DNA of 64,000 bases from the NCBI GenBank assembly GCA_949825045.1, contig OX463812.1, positions 5,006,661 through 5,070,660 on the forward strand, written 5' to 3'. The notes beneath the pieces were generated by a model that worked only from the letters and a program-made list of their open reading frames with translations, did no database searches and was not told where the DNA came from. Source of the stretch: Argyresthia goedartella. Lineage: Eukaryota; Arthropoda; Insecta; Lepidoptera; Argyresthiidae. Both the position numbers and the translations under genes were made by a program. Below, in pieces: positions 40,957 through 51,164 of the stretch. Within the stretch, counting starts at the first letter, position 1. Each line of letters opens with the position of its first letter.

Positions 40957-43900
40957 ATGTCGGTGGGTAAAATTCGAGAGTTTGTGGTGAAGACGGGAAA
41001 TTGGTCGGCTTACATTGAGAGACTCGAAATGTATTTTGTGGCGAATAAAATAGCAGCTGATGTGAAACTACCCACTTTAATTTCTGTGATGGGCGAAGAA
41101 GCTTACGAGCTGTTATCGACTTTGGCCAGCCCGAAGAAACCATCCGAACTGGTTTTTCAAACAGCAGTGGATCTGATGCGTACCCATTTACAGCCAAAAC
41201 CCTCAATTTTAGCAGAACGGTATCACTTCAGGCAGCGGCGGCAGCAAGCGGGGGAGTCTATAGCGGTCTACGTAGCCGATTTGAAGAAACTGGCACGATA
41301 TTGTGATTTTAATGCCAGTCTAGAGGAAAACCTCAGAGATCAGTTGGTGTGTGGTTTGCGCAGTGAGATAACGAGGCAGCGGCTGTTTAGCGAGACCACG
41401 ATTGATTACAATAAGGCGGTTTCCCTGGCATTATCGCTTGAGGCGGCTGAGAAGGATGCCAGCGCAGTGGACAGAACGGGCGTCACAACCACCAATGTGT
41501 CAGAGAGTGTTCACAAATTAAATTTGAATGTTTGTCGGAAGTGCGGCGATAGTAAACATATGACGAATAATTGTGTATACCAAGACTACGTGTGCAGTTA
41601 TTGCCAGGTAAAGGGACACCTACGAAGAATGTGCCCAAAACTACGCGAGGCCTACGGGGCCGGGAGTGCAAGACAGGTGGATTCGGCGGGCATTGCTGAT
41701 TATTATGAGTCACGCGGAGGGCGCTTGAACAGAGGGTGGCGAGCTAGCAGAGGTCGCGGTGGCGGCGGCCGGGCGTTCGCGGGGCGCGGGTGGCGCGGAG
41801 CGAGAGGGGGTCGGGAGCGGGCCCCGGTGCATTTGCTAGAAGAGGAGAACGATGCGCAGGCGCATTACGAGAGCGAAGAGGAGGACACTCTGGTACCGGA
41901 CGACGACTTCGAAGAGCCAATGTACCAAATGTCGCTTAGCAGATATAAACCGGTGTGTATTGAACTTAAGGTTCATAATCGTACTTTGGTTATGGAGGTT
42001 GATACCGGATCGGCACTTTCATGTATAAGCAAGGCTGTTTACTGTGATTTATTTAGCGAATTAGAATTAAAGAAATGTTGTTTATCATTAAAATTTTATG
42101 ATGGTTCAATCATACGGCCTTTAGGCTATTTATGTCCGGAGGTAGAATACAAGGGTAATAAAAGAATTTTAGATCTGTATGTAATAGATAACGGCACAAC
42201 GAGTTTAGTGGGGCGACAATGGTTAACAGAATTAAACATCCCAGTAATTGTTCAAAATAACCACATAGGAAAAGAAGGTAAAGATAAGAATAAATTAGTG
42301 GATGATATTATTTCCAGTCATAAGTCCTTGTTCGACGGTGCGCTGGGTCGCTTTACTGGCGGTGAGGCGGAGCTGTGTGTGCGAGGTGATGTGCTGCCGA
42401 TATACTGCCGCGCGCGCCCCCTGCCGTACGCACTGCGCGACCGCGTCGACGCGGAGCTCGATGGCATGCTGCGCGCGGGCGTCATTGAGCCGGTGGACCA
42501 GTCCGACTGGGCCACGCCGCTGGTCATTGTGAACAAGGCGGACGGCGGTTTGCGCTTATGTGCCGACTACAAGGTAACCCTTAATCGAGTACTCATGGTC
42601 GACAGATACCCGGTTCCTAAAATGGATGATCTATTTAGTGATCTCAGCGGGAATGAATATTTTACAAAGCTAGATATGACACAGGCTTACAACCAAGTCG
42701 TCTTATCAGAAAAATCTAAACGGTACACGGTTATTAATACTCATCGAGGATTATTCCGATACAATCGCTTGGTCTACGGTTTATCTTCTAGCCCAGGAAT
42801 ATTTCAAAAATTGATGGTAAATATTCTTAAAAATCGGGATGTCCTGATATTCTACGATGATATTTTGATTAAAAGCAAAGATTTAGAAAGTCATTTGAAA
42901 ACAATAAAAGACGTATTAGAAATACTACAAAAGAACGGAATAAAACTAAAGAAAAGTAAATGTGAGTTTTTGTCAAGTGAGGTAAAGTATTTAGGGTTTA
43001 TAATTGACAAAAACGGAGTTCGAGTAGATCCGGATAATATTAAACCTATAGTTACAATGCCGCACCCTACCAACGTAACCGAATTGAAATCGTTTCTGGG
43101 TATGGTTAACTTTTACGGCAAATTCATAAGTAACTTGAGTTCGTACTTAGGTCCCCTTTACATGCTTCTTCAAAAGGGCAAACATTGGTTTTGGGGTACT
43201 GAACAAAACTCAGTTTTCGAGCAGGTGAAAAGATTATTAAGTGAAGCTTGTGCGCTCGCTCACTTTGATATGTCGCGAGAGACCGTGCTGACCGTGGACG
43301 CGAGCGCGCGCGGGCTGGGCGCAGTGCTGGCGCAGCGCGGACCAGGCGCGGACGGAGAGAGCGTGGTCGCGTACGCGTCGCGAACTCTCACCCAACCGGA
43401 ACTGCACTATAGCCAAATACACAAGGAGGCGTTGGCCATCGTATTCGCTGTAGACAAGTTCCATCAGTATCTGTATGGTCGTAGCTTTACTCTACGAACC
43501 GATCACAAGCCGTTGGTCAGCATTTTTGGACCCAACATTGGCATTCCAAGTGCGGCAGCAAACCGATTACAGCGGTGGGCGGTCAAGTTATCAGCGTACG
43601 ACTTTAAGATTGAGTATGTTAGAACAGATTTGAACACGGCTGATGTACTTTCTAGGTTGATTAGCTCTCATAAAAACGAAGCTAAGAAAGAAGAAGAATA
43701 TATGCCCGAACAAACTTACTTGCATTTTAGCTCGGATGCGCTTTTATTAAACGCGGAGGTACTTAAAAAAGAAACGCGCGCTGATCCCATTCTTAGTCGA
43801 GTATTAAGTTATATTAAGGATGGCTGGCCGAGCGAGGTCGAATTGAGAGAGCTAAAACCGTACCTTAATCGTAAAGGCGAGTTATATTGCGAGTTAGGGT

Positions 43901-45174
43901 GTATTATGTGGGGACACAGAATCGTTGTTCCACCAACTTGCAGGCAAAAAGTTTTGACTGAGTTGCACGATTCTCACATGGGAATTGTTAAAACGAAGTC
44001 CCTCGCCCGCAGCTACGTGTGGTGGCCAGGAGTGGACGAGGCAGTGGAGGGGGTGTGTCGCGCGTGCGAGGTGTGCGCCGCACTAGCCGACGCGCCGCCC
44101 GGACACGAGCCGCGCTGCTGGCCGTGGCCGACACGCCCGTGGTCACGTCTGCACCTTGACTTCCTGGGGCCCATCTCAGGCATGACTTACTTAGTAGTTG
44201 TCGATGCTTGCTCTAAATGGGTAGAGGCCATAAGAATGCAGACAACAACAGCACAGGCAGTTATAAGGGTGTTGAGGGACCTATGGGCAAGATTTGGCCT
44301 TCCAAAACAAGTGGTGAGTGACAACGGCCCTCCCTTCACGAGCTCTGAATTTGGCATATTTTTGACCCAAAATGGCATAGAACACGTTTTTACTGCCCCT
44401 TATCATCCAGCATCCAATGGGGCTGCTGAAAATGCGGTAAAAATTTGCAAAAGAGCTATAAAAAAAGCATTCAAACAAAACATTGATGTGCATACGGCCT
44501 TATGTAGATTTCTACTTGCGTATAGGAATACAGAGCATGCCACCACTGGGGATAGCCCCGCTAATGTATTGATGGGACGTAGTTTACGGATGCGGCTCGA
44601 CTGTCTAAAGCCAGAGCGAGAGGCGCGTGTAGCCGCTCGACAAGCGGACACCACTCGCGCCGCAGGCGGAGTACAGAGACAGTTCACACCCGGTGATTGT
44701 GTCTGGTATAGGGACTATCGTACAGCAGATAAATGGCTGTCGGGTAAGGTAGTTGAGACATTAGGGAGCACGGATTATGCAGTTAGAGCCAGATTAGGAA
44801 CCGAGGTACACAGGCACGTAGACCAATTGAGACGAAGGGTAAATGAGGTCAATAACGCAAGTGAGCGTGAACCGTCGGCGCCACTAGAGACTGACAGGCG
44901 TCAGACACGCCGGTCATCCTTGTTGTTCCCGGTTGCCGAAGAGGAGGAAGTCGTCAGTGAAATGTCCCCGCCGACAGAGGTGAGAGAGAGTTCGGCACCA
45001 GTCGCGAGCACATCAGGCACACCATCACACTCCCCACCGAGCAGCAGGCCTCCACCAATAGTAGCTGCACACACTGCACCGACGAATACGGACGAAGTGA
45101 CCGAAGTTACCGATAGAGTATGCCGATTGCGGCCCAGGAAACCACCTGCTAGATATGGCTTTGAGGTAGATTAA
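40957..45174 (+). CDS. Gag-Pol polyprotein, Gypsy/mag type
   Basis: 1405 codons, no stop. Gag: N-terminal capsid-like region, CCHC knuckles at C193-x2-C-x4-H-x4-C206 and C213-x2-C-x4-H-x4-C226, then an Arg/Gly-rich stretch near 250-290. Protease: DTGSA at 349-353. Reverse transcriptase: D573 in LDMTQAY, FYDD at 632-635. RNase H: D781, E824 (HKEAL), D849 (TDHKPL). Integrase: zinc site H1004, H1007, C1037, C1040, and catalytic D1068, D1122, E1158 (D-x35-E spacing). A basic C-terminal region follows. All catalytic residues I can place are present. The start was chosen because it lies 59 bases after the LTR and opens the conserved Gag. It acts in virus-like particles to copy RNA and insert cDNA. 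Confidence 0.95.
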   Translation: MSVGKIREFVVKTGNWSAYIERLEMYFVANKIAADVKLPTLISVMGEEAYELLSTLASPKKPSELVFQTAVDLMRTHLQPKPSILAERYHFRQRRQQAGESIAVYVADLKKLARYCDFNASLEENLRDQLVCGLRSEITRQRLFSETTIDYNKAVSLALSLEAAEKDASAVDRTGVTTTNVSESVHKLNLNVCRKCGDSKHMTNNCVYQDYVCSYCQVKGHLRRMCPKLREAYGAGSARQVDSAGIADYYESRGGRLNRGWRASRGRGGGGRAFAGRGWRGARGGRERAPVHLLEEENDAQAHYESEEEDTLVPDDDFEEPMYQMSLSRYKPVCIELKVHNRTLVMEVDTGSALSCISKAVYCDLFSELELKKCCLSLKFYDGSIIRPLGYLCPEVEYKGNKRILDLYVIDNGTTSLVGRQWLTELNIPVIVQNNHIGKEGKDKNKLVDDIISSHKSLFDGALGRFTGGEAELCVRGDVLPIYCRARPLPYALRDRVDAELDGMLRAGVIEPVDQSDWATPLVIVNKADGGLRLCADYKVTLNRVLMVDRYPVPKMDDLFSDLSGNEYFTKLDMTQAYNQVVLSEKSKRYTVINTHRGLFRYNRLVYGLSSSPGIFQKLMVNILKNRDVLIFYDDILIKSKDLESHLKTIKDVLEILQKNGIKLKKSKCEFLSSEVKYLGFIIDKNGVRVDPDNIKPIVTMPHPTNVTELKSFLGMVNFYGKFISNLSSYLGPLYMLLQKGKHWFWGTEQNSVFEQVKRLLSEACALAHFDMSRETVLTVDASARGLGAVLAQRGPGADGESVVAYASRTLTQPELHYSQIHKEALAIVFAVDKFHQYLYGRSFTLRTDHKPLVSIFGPNIGIPSAAANRLQRWAVKLSAYDFKIEYVRTDLNTADVLSRLISSHKNEAKKEEEYMPEQTYLHFSSDALLLNAEVLKKETRADPILSRVLSYIKDGWPSEVELRELKPYLNRKGELYCELGCIMWGHRIVVPPTCRQKVLTELHDSHMGIVKTKSLARSYVWWPGVDEAVEGVCRACEVCAALADAPPGHEPRCWPWPTRPWSRLHLDFLGPISGMTYLVVVDACSKWVEAIRMQTTTAQAVIRVLRDLWARFGLPKQVVSDNGPPFTSSEFGIFLTQNGIEHVFTAPYHPASNGAAENAVKICKRAIKKAFKQNIDVHTALCRFLLAYRNTEHATTGDSPANVLMGRSLRMRLDCLKPEREARVAARQADTTRAAGGVQRQFTPGDCVWYRDYRTADKWLSGKVVETLGSTDYAVRARLGTEVHRHVDQLRRRVNEVNNASEREPSAPLETDRRQTRRSSLLFPVAEEEEVVSEMSPPTEVRESSAPVASTSGTPSHSPPSSRPPPIVAAHTAPTNTDEVTEVTDRVCRLRPRKPPARYGFEVD

Positions 45175-45401
45175 TTAGTCTCCTAATTAGGTAATTAGGA
45201 ATAAAACAGCAAATTATGTTTAAAGTAAATTGTTTATGTTGATCCAAGAGATGGTGTAGTTAAGACATAGTAATAGTGTTACCTTTCGGTGTGTTTGTTA
45301 CATTGTCTATTATTATAGTACCGGTGGAGGGAACTTTATACCTTTAAGTAGATAAGTTAAATATTTTATAGTACTTATGAGTAAATTTGTTAGGTTCTTA
45401 A

Positions 45402-45414
45402 ATAGGGGTGGAGG
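45402..45414 (+). other. Polypurine tract
   Basis: ataggggtggagg immediately precedes the right LTR, the expected plus-strand priming site. Confidence 0.8.
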
Positions 45415-45503
45415 TGTTGTGTATAGGCTGTGTGTCACCGCCCCCCACCTCTTCAGTCTTGCATTAAACGCGGTTACAAGCACACTGGCGTATTATTTAC
45501 TAG
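45415..45503 (+). repeat. 3' LTR of the Gypsy element
   Basis: 89 bp, identical to the 5' LTR. Flanked on the right by ttaatataaaaattaat. Confidence 0.9.
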
Positions 45504-46008
45504 TTAATATAAAAATTAATATTTTTCTATTACGGCCTAAGCTTGGGCACAACCGTGCCATCGCCACACCGAACGGGAAAAAGCATGACGCTAGTTATGT
45601 TTTTTGTTAAAAAATAAACGAGGCCTTTGTCTAACCAAGTCTAGACCAAGTCTAGACTCCATTTATCTCATACTATCAATACACAGCGAGCTACTAGGAT
45701 AACATGTACAGTTGGCATCGCCTCCAGATATTCATTCTGGACTATGCTGCCACCAGCATCCGCATTTATAGCGGCCGGCAAGAAGAGCCGAAAAGACTCA
45801 CCTCCGATTTCTGAATTGGGAATTTCACTTATCAAATACTTTAGTATCATTAGATGCCACAAAAAATAGAAGTACTTTTTCCGTTATAGGTTTTGAATTT
45901 TATTACCATGGCATGAGGTTTCAATATCGCGATGCCTCGCGCGTAGGCGTGGTGCTGGACCGGTAAGTTGATACTTGGTGAATTTCTCAATACCGGCGCT
46001 CATACACT
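45504..46008. other. Unassigned flank
   Basis: A small direct repeat (ccaagtctagaccaagtctagac, 45637-45658) is the only feature seen. Confidence 0.4.
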
Positions 46009-46560
46009 TTGGACATAGCTTTGGACGCCCTTCGTGACATGTCGGTCACGATACGGAGTAATTCATTAGATTTAATATTACAGCTGCGATGGAGTGGACA
46101 TGTAACCCGAATGGACGAGGAGAGAGTGGCGAAGCGCATCTTTTACTCTGAACTGCAGGAAGGCAAGCGGAGATCTGGCGGCCAACTCCTCAGATTTAAG
46201 GATCTTCAGAAGAGACACATGAAGAGATGCAACATTGAGCCCTCCTCGTGGGAGCGTCTGGCAGGGAATCGTCCAGAATGGCGGCGCTTGGTGCAACAAA
46301 GCGTTTACCGCTTTTTATCCCAAAGACGGGCTGACTTGGACGCGAAGCGCGACCAACTGAAGGCTAGACCACAAACAGCCATAGTATACAACTACGTGGA
46401 TGGCGTGCTAACCTGCACTCTGTGTGGGGCACGTTTTCTGCCAAGATCGGCTTTAATAGTCAAATGTGGGCACGAGATCGACGCCCCACAAACCAAGCAG
46501 GGAGAACCTTTAAAGAAGTCGCCATGGCCGATTACGGCTTGAAAGATATCATCAATATTT
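46009..46560 (+). pseudogene. LINE C-terminal fragment
   Basis: 177-codon frame with [59 protein letters not shown] and a [21 protein letters not shown] segment. W-x-GHV-x-RM followed by G-x-R-x-x-GGQ-x-x-RFKD is the post-thumb C-terminus of a LINE group in animals, and the terminal C-x2-C motif is its putative zinc finger. The expected paired histidines are decayed. The polymerase domain is missing, so this is a 5'-truncated copy. Confidence 0.7.
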
Positions 46561-47344
46561 ATTGATATGTTGGTTATATACTTATTGTTTAATAGTTGTC
46601 CTTGGCTATCTTTGTTACTTATCTTATCTTATGTATCTGTATCGGTAGTATCTAATAAATAAATCTTCCGCAGCCGTTATTAAGTTTGTCCCGGTACTTT
46701 ATACCTTACGAAGTACATATCACTAGGTATACAACCTGATTTTGATTGTACTGTACATTCAGTAAAGATAAATGTTTCTGCCCGTAACGGATATCCTGAT
46801 ATATTATTATGTATGTAGCAGCCAACTGTATGAATGAGAGGTTTCTTTGAACGGTTAGTCAGATTATGATAAAAGTATTTTTATTCGGCACTACATGATG
46901 TTTTAATGTTAAACATGTTTATTTTAAAAACACCATGTAATGCTGAACAAAAATTACCATGTAGTTGAAGTAACACGAAGACTCCTTTAGTCTGTAATAG
47001 ATGCCGCAGTGTTCGCCACAAAAAAACTTTATACAATGAAAATGCTATACTTGAATCATTGGGGGCAAAAAGAGGCTTTGCCCTACAAAAGGTGGAGTAG
47101 ACAATGTTTTGATTTGTATTGCTTCGGTGTAGGCTACTCACGAAAATGTAAATATTAGACTTCTAGGGGTGACAGCGTTAGCCACCATTGTGAAATGAAG
47201 GCTAGAAAATAAACAAGAGAAAATTTCCTGTAGTTCTTGGCTCAACCTTTTAATGTGAAGTCCACGGAGCGCCACAAAGTCTACTTGAACGTGCGTTTTG
47301 GCAGCTAAATGAAAGGGTTACACCGGTTGCGAGTGACGTGTTTT
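46561..47344. other. Unassigned, with a 67-bp inverted repeat at 46887-46955
   Basis: ttcggcactacatgatgttt and aacaccatgtaatgctgaac are near reverse complements and may be a small foldback element. The 86-codon minus frame at 46881-47141 overlaps it and is not recognised. Confidence 0.4.
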
Positions 47345-47480
47345 ATTGGAAGTTTTAGGGTTCCATACCAAAACGTGAAAAAAATATACCCTTGTAGGAT
47401 CACTTGGTTGTCCCTGGCTGTCTGTCCGTCCGTGCGTCCGTTTTTCCTTTTTCTATCTAAGACCCTTTCTCTCAGGACTA
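47345..47480 (+). mobile_element. CCGTCC-type repeat, 5' part
   Basis: tttagggttccataccaaaac and tgtctgtccgtccgtgcgtcc match the 5' portion of the family at 40390. Confidence 0.5.
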
Positions 47481-47844
47481 CGTGGAGGTGTTAAGTTGAA
47501 ATTGATATCAATTACTCATTAACATATGCAGTAACATAGAACGGTGAAAAAAACAAACTTCTCAGTCACCGCAATCCATAGATGGTGATAATAATAAATA
47601 ACAATGTTTTTATTCATAAAATCATACAGCACGAAAATAAATTACAAGCAATTATATTTAAACATTAAAGCTACACTATTTTCATAAAGCAGTCCAAAGA
47701 CCAAGCTAAGCATTTGATATGCCTGTATTATGATCAATGGTTGCTCACATTTATACCATTCTAGTCTAGGAACTTAAATGATTATAAAACAATTTATATT
47801 ATAGTATGTAGCCATATTTTATTCTAAAAATATGATAAGACAAA

Positions 47845-47930
47845 CTAACGGAATGACGGACGGACAGCGGGGGCTTTAAATTAGATCCCATCCCATTTAG
47901 CAATTTTTGGCTATGGAAGCTTGAAAAATG
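47845..47930 (-). mobile_element. CCGTCC-type repeat, reversed 5' fragment
   Basis: gaatgacggacggacagcggg, ttagatcccatcccatttagc and tttttggctatggaagc match the family in reverse orientation. With 47345-47480 it forms an inverted pair about 400 bases apart. Confidence 0.45.
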
Positions 47931-48309
47931 CGCCACTTACTCTTACCGACTGGTAGCGTAAAAAAATATTTTTGTTGTTGTTAACTCGTTTTAGACTCGT
48001 TCGCTAAAAACATTAATTTCACAAAAAGGAGTTAAGACAGAAATTATTCGAAATGTTTTCTAGTCTAATTCTAATTGTTTTATTGTTATATGAGCCGGAA
48101 GCTGGGCTACTAGCGGTGCACTGCGACAGCTACATGCAATTGCGTGCAAACGAACTTACACTATAACTTATACTGTATTGATGGAATTGATTCGAAACAG
48201 AAATTGTATGTTACCTACACCAACAAGCCAACCAGACGCCTTCCAGGCGTATATTTGACTTAGTTTGGAAGATGACTGAGCGCTCCGCCCCGCAGAGCCC
48301 CGAGGGCAG

Positions 48310-48460
48310 TATCGACCGAAATCAAAGTCAGATCAAAGTCAAAATGTCTTATTACCGTAAAAATATACATTATGCTTAGTAAACGTAATTATTGCCACTT
48401 TTCGACATTGGACCAGTGAGGGAGAATAGGGCGAAGAAACTCCAACAATGGTTGTGTCTA
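48310..48460 (-). mobile_element. LINE family F, 3' end (left of an inverted pair)
   Basis: gatcaaagtcaaaatgtctt, cattggaccagtgagggaga and gggcgaagaaactcc match the family 3' UTR in minus orientation. Confidence 0.65.
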
Positions 48461-48755
48461 ATATTAGACTTTATTGGGTTAATCTAGCTCAATGTATGGG
48501 GTTATTCTAGCTCAACACCGACCTTGCTGTTAATAATTTTGTAATTATTTATTCCTGCTTATTAATAATAATAATAAAAAAATCATATTTGTATTAATTA
48601 AGCACAACTAATTTTAAAAAGAGATATAAAAATAAATCTGTTGGAGTTTCAACGCCCTTCTTCTCCCAGAGTGTAGAGATGTAGAGAAGAGGCAATGTCG
48701 TTTGCTAAGTATATGTAAATATCTACAACAAAAAAGTACTTTGACTTATGAAAAT
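48461..48755 (+). mobile_element. LINE family F, 3' end (right of an inverted pair)
   Basis: ttaatctagctcaatgtatgg, ttattcctgcttattaataa and gtatatgtaaatatctacaac through aaaaagtactttgactt follow the family in plus orientation. The two 3' UTRs are joined directly. Confidence 0.7.
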
Positions 48756-49659
48756 TAGAATATATAAAAAAATATATATGTCCGAGCTGAACGGATTTCC
48801 CAAATTTTACTCCAACTAGTTTAGGCTAGAATTGAAGCTAACAATGCATTACCTGGCGCCTTAATCGCCTGGCACTTCGCCCGGAACTCATGGAGAAGAA
48901 ATAAAGTTAAAAGACTACCTGCCTTTCCGTTCCACCCCGTTATTTGTAGCATTATTTAAACAGTAAGAATAAAAAATAAAACTTACACCATGAAAATTAA
49001 GCTTAACTTAGCACACACACAAACACTATTGTTATAATAATAATTTGTTAAATGAATGTTATATGTGTTAATATAAATGTTAAATAATTTATTGTAAGTG
49101 TAGGGATTTTTTTGCGATTCAACACAGAATATTACAAGTGGCACTGGTGGTTTTACAGTTTGGTCCTCTGCTCATCCAGGAGATATTTTTTAAATGTTTT
49201 TGATATATATCTTTATTTATAGGCAACCGCAAACGTTGCGGCAGATCACAAAAAATTTTTGCTGATGCAAAACGAAAGCCCCATTTAAATCCGCACCTGT
49301 GCCTGGGGATAGATATTTTATTTCCTCCTTCGAATGTGTCCCTCTTTTGTAGATGTTTTTCATAAAACTTAGCTTTTCGAATAAGTTTTTGGCTTATTTT
49401 TCAGTGGATTACTTTATGTAATAGGCATGCTCTATGAAATTTTCGTCGGGCTGACATCTTTAGGACTCCATTTGGGTGACATCTAGGCATTTATATCGCT
49501 TACAAAATACCCATCTCAACACGATTTTTTGCGTTTGCGTTGCGTTGATGTTTATGCGACTATCTGATTGGTCTATTTTTCAAAAGCGATTGAAATTAAT
49601 AAATGTCAGGATTACATGATAAGGCTATCACATAATTCACACAATCTATCATTTAACAA
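48756..49659. other. Unassigned A+T-rich DNA
   Basis: No frame or repeat recognised. Confidence 0.4.
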
Positions 49660-49975
49660 TAAATAAATAAATATAGCTCATTAATTTCCCCACCAAGGGG
49701 CATGGGCCTTTTCCCGGATACGATTAAGATTGAGCCATACTCCACCTCTCTGGCTCGCTAGCAGTGCCTGTTGGCGGAGGGGTTTTACGACTATTACTAC
49801 CAAGTAGGGGTATAAGCCGGTACTTACGGCTTAACGTGTCATCCGAAAGACGGAGCGTCCGAAAATGAACTTTAGGTACATAACCTAACCCATTGGTACA
49901 TGGTCAGCACCGAATTCGAACCTGCATCTCGTGCTTGAGAAGCGAGCGTGAAACCCACTAGACCACGGAGCGCTA
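49660..49975 (-). mobile_element. tRNA-derived SINE
   Basis: On the minus strand the head reads gcgctccgtggtctagtggg (A box TGGTCTAGTGG near 49962) and ggttcgaattc (B box near 49918). It then runs through a body containing gagtatggctcaatcttaat to a tail of aataaata units on the plus strand near 49662. Head and body are both complete. A body fragment lies at 14655-14770. Confidence 0.75.
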
Positions 49976-50087
49976 TATAGTTATTTTGAGCGACTGTAAT
50001 TTGAATTTGAATATCAAAAGACCAAGATACCAAGTTGTTCTAAGCCGTGATTTCGCCTTCCAAGTGGCACTGACGGTGAATACAGCC

Positions 50088-50633
50088 TGTTCGATTCCAA
50101 ATCGATATTCGATCGATGGTTTCTGAACGGCCATTTTGAATTTGACGTTAGCTGCCAACCTAGCAGTTTTTTGACAACTGACAGACGAAAGCCCTCGCAA
50201 TGTAAACGCGTTTTGGTTAGGGTATTGAAATTAAATCGCAGGCCATCTGGAATGTATTCGGGTTTCCCTCAGGATTGTCAATATAGCTGAGTGTGTTGTG
50301 GTTCCCCGAACCAGATAAAGTTCGCATTTTTGTGGCCGATTGGTTTTTACCACGTAACATAACCTGTGTTGGAACACTGTGCTCATCGAAGCTGGCCCGC
50401 CAGTCACACCTGGTTGGCTGAAGAACCTGTCTACCAAGAAGAGCCTAGGGTGCACCCGGGCCTTGCAGAGAGACAGGAGGTTGACGGGACCGAAGCACAG
50501 ACCAGGTTAGATCGACCCCAATTACTTCAGCTCGGTGAATCCCCGACGTTCACACTTCTTGGCAACTGATCGTTACGCTACCTCGTAGCTGATGGGCCCC
50601 TACGAGGTCATTAGGTGCTGAGAAACCTGAACA
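50088..50633 (+). repeat. 5' LTR of the BEL element
   Basis: Begins TGTTCGATTCC, ends CTGAACA. It differs from the 3' LTR near 50308-50311 (ccgaacc versus cctaatc) and near 50540-50560 (tccccg versus tcgccg; cttctt versus ctcctt). About 99% identical by eye. Confidence 0.92.
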
Positions 50634-50636
50634 CTT

Positions 50637-50652
50637 TGGTAGCAGAGCGTGG
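50637..50652 (+). other. Primer-binding site
   Basis: TGGTAGCAGAGCGTGG, three bases after the LTR. Confidence 0.75.
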
Positions 50653-51164
50653 TTTCCTGAGATTTGCAGCCGTCAAGGGCTCCAGGAAGGCACGATTTGG
50701 GACTATCAATCTGTAGGTATAGGCGGTTATTAGGTAACTTGGTTGTGTTCCTATATCCACATAGATTGGTAGTATTGTAAGCTATAGGTCTATTGCTGGT
50801 AGTAGATAGACAGATATTGAATTGAATTACCAGTTAGTCAATCTATTAGTGGTCTAGTAATGCTATTGAATGAATGTTTTGGTTAACATAGGTAGTTACA
50901 TCTATTGATAGCAGGCTATTACATTGTTTTCAGTTTATAGCAATTTATAACTTGAACTAATATTGACTATCTGTGTGTGTTATAATGATAAAGGGAAACT
51001 AAATTGTATTTACAGAATTTATATAGATATAAAACTCGGTTCCTATTGTTTAAGGAAAACAACATTGTTTAAGTTGTGGTTTAGGGTTCCCTCGTTTGGG
51101 TTGTAGACTGGAGGGTCCAATAAAATTGAGTTACTGCAAATTGTGAGTAAGTATCGTTCCGATC

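Larger units (their letters stand above)
40809..45503 (+). mobile_element. Complete Gypsy-type (mag-like) LTR retrotransposon
   Basis: About 4.7 kb with 89-bp LTRs identical over their whole length, a primer site, one uninterrupted gag-pol frame (40957-45174) and a purine tract before the right LTR. Very short LTRs, two CCHC knuckles and a single fused frame are typical of the mag lineage of Ty3/Gypsy. No envelope frame exists. I do not see a clean target duplication (aaacc left, ttaat right). Intact frame plus identical LTRs point to a recent insertion that may still be competent; activity itself is not shown. Confidence 0.92.

Noticed and set aside
42302..44687. Short frames opposite or within the Gypsy gag-pol
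   Set aside because: Shadows of the 1405-codon frame; no separate motifs.
44900..45174. A separate envelope-like or accessory gene at the end of the Gypsy pol
   Set aside because: The sequence is the continuous Pro/Ser/Thr-rich C-terminal tail of the same frame, without signal peptide or membrane segment.
46009..46542. Possible host zinc-finger gene
   Set aside because: GHV-x-RM, GGQ-x-x-RFKD and the terminal C-x2-C are LINE C-terminal motifs. There is no splice structure or promoter.
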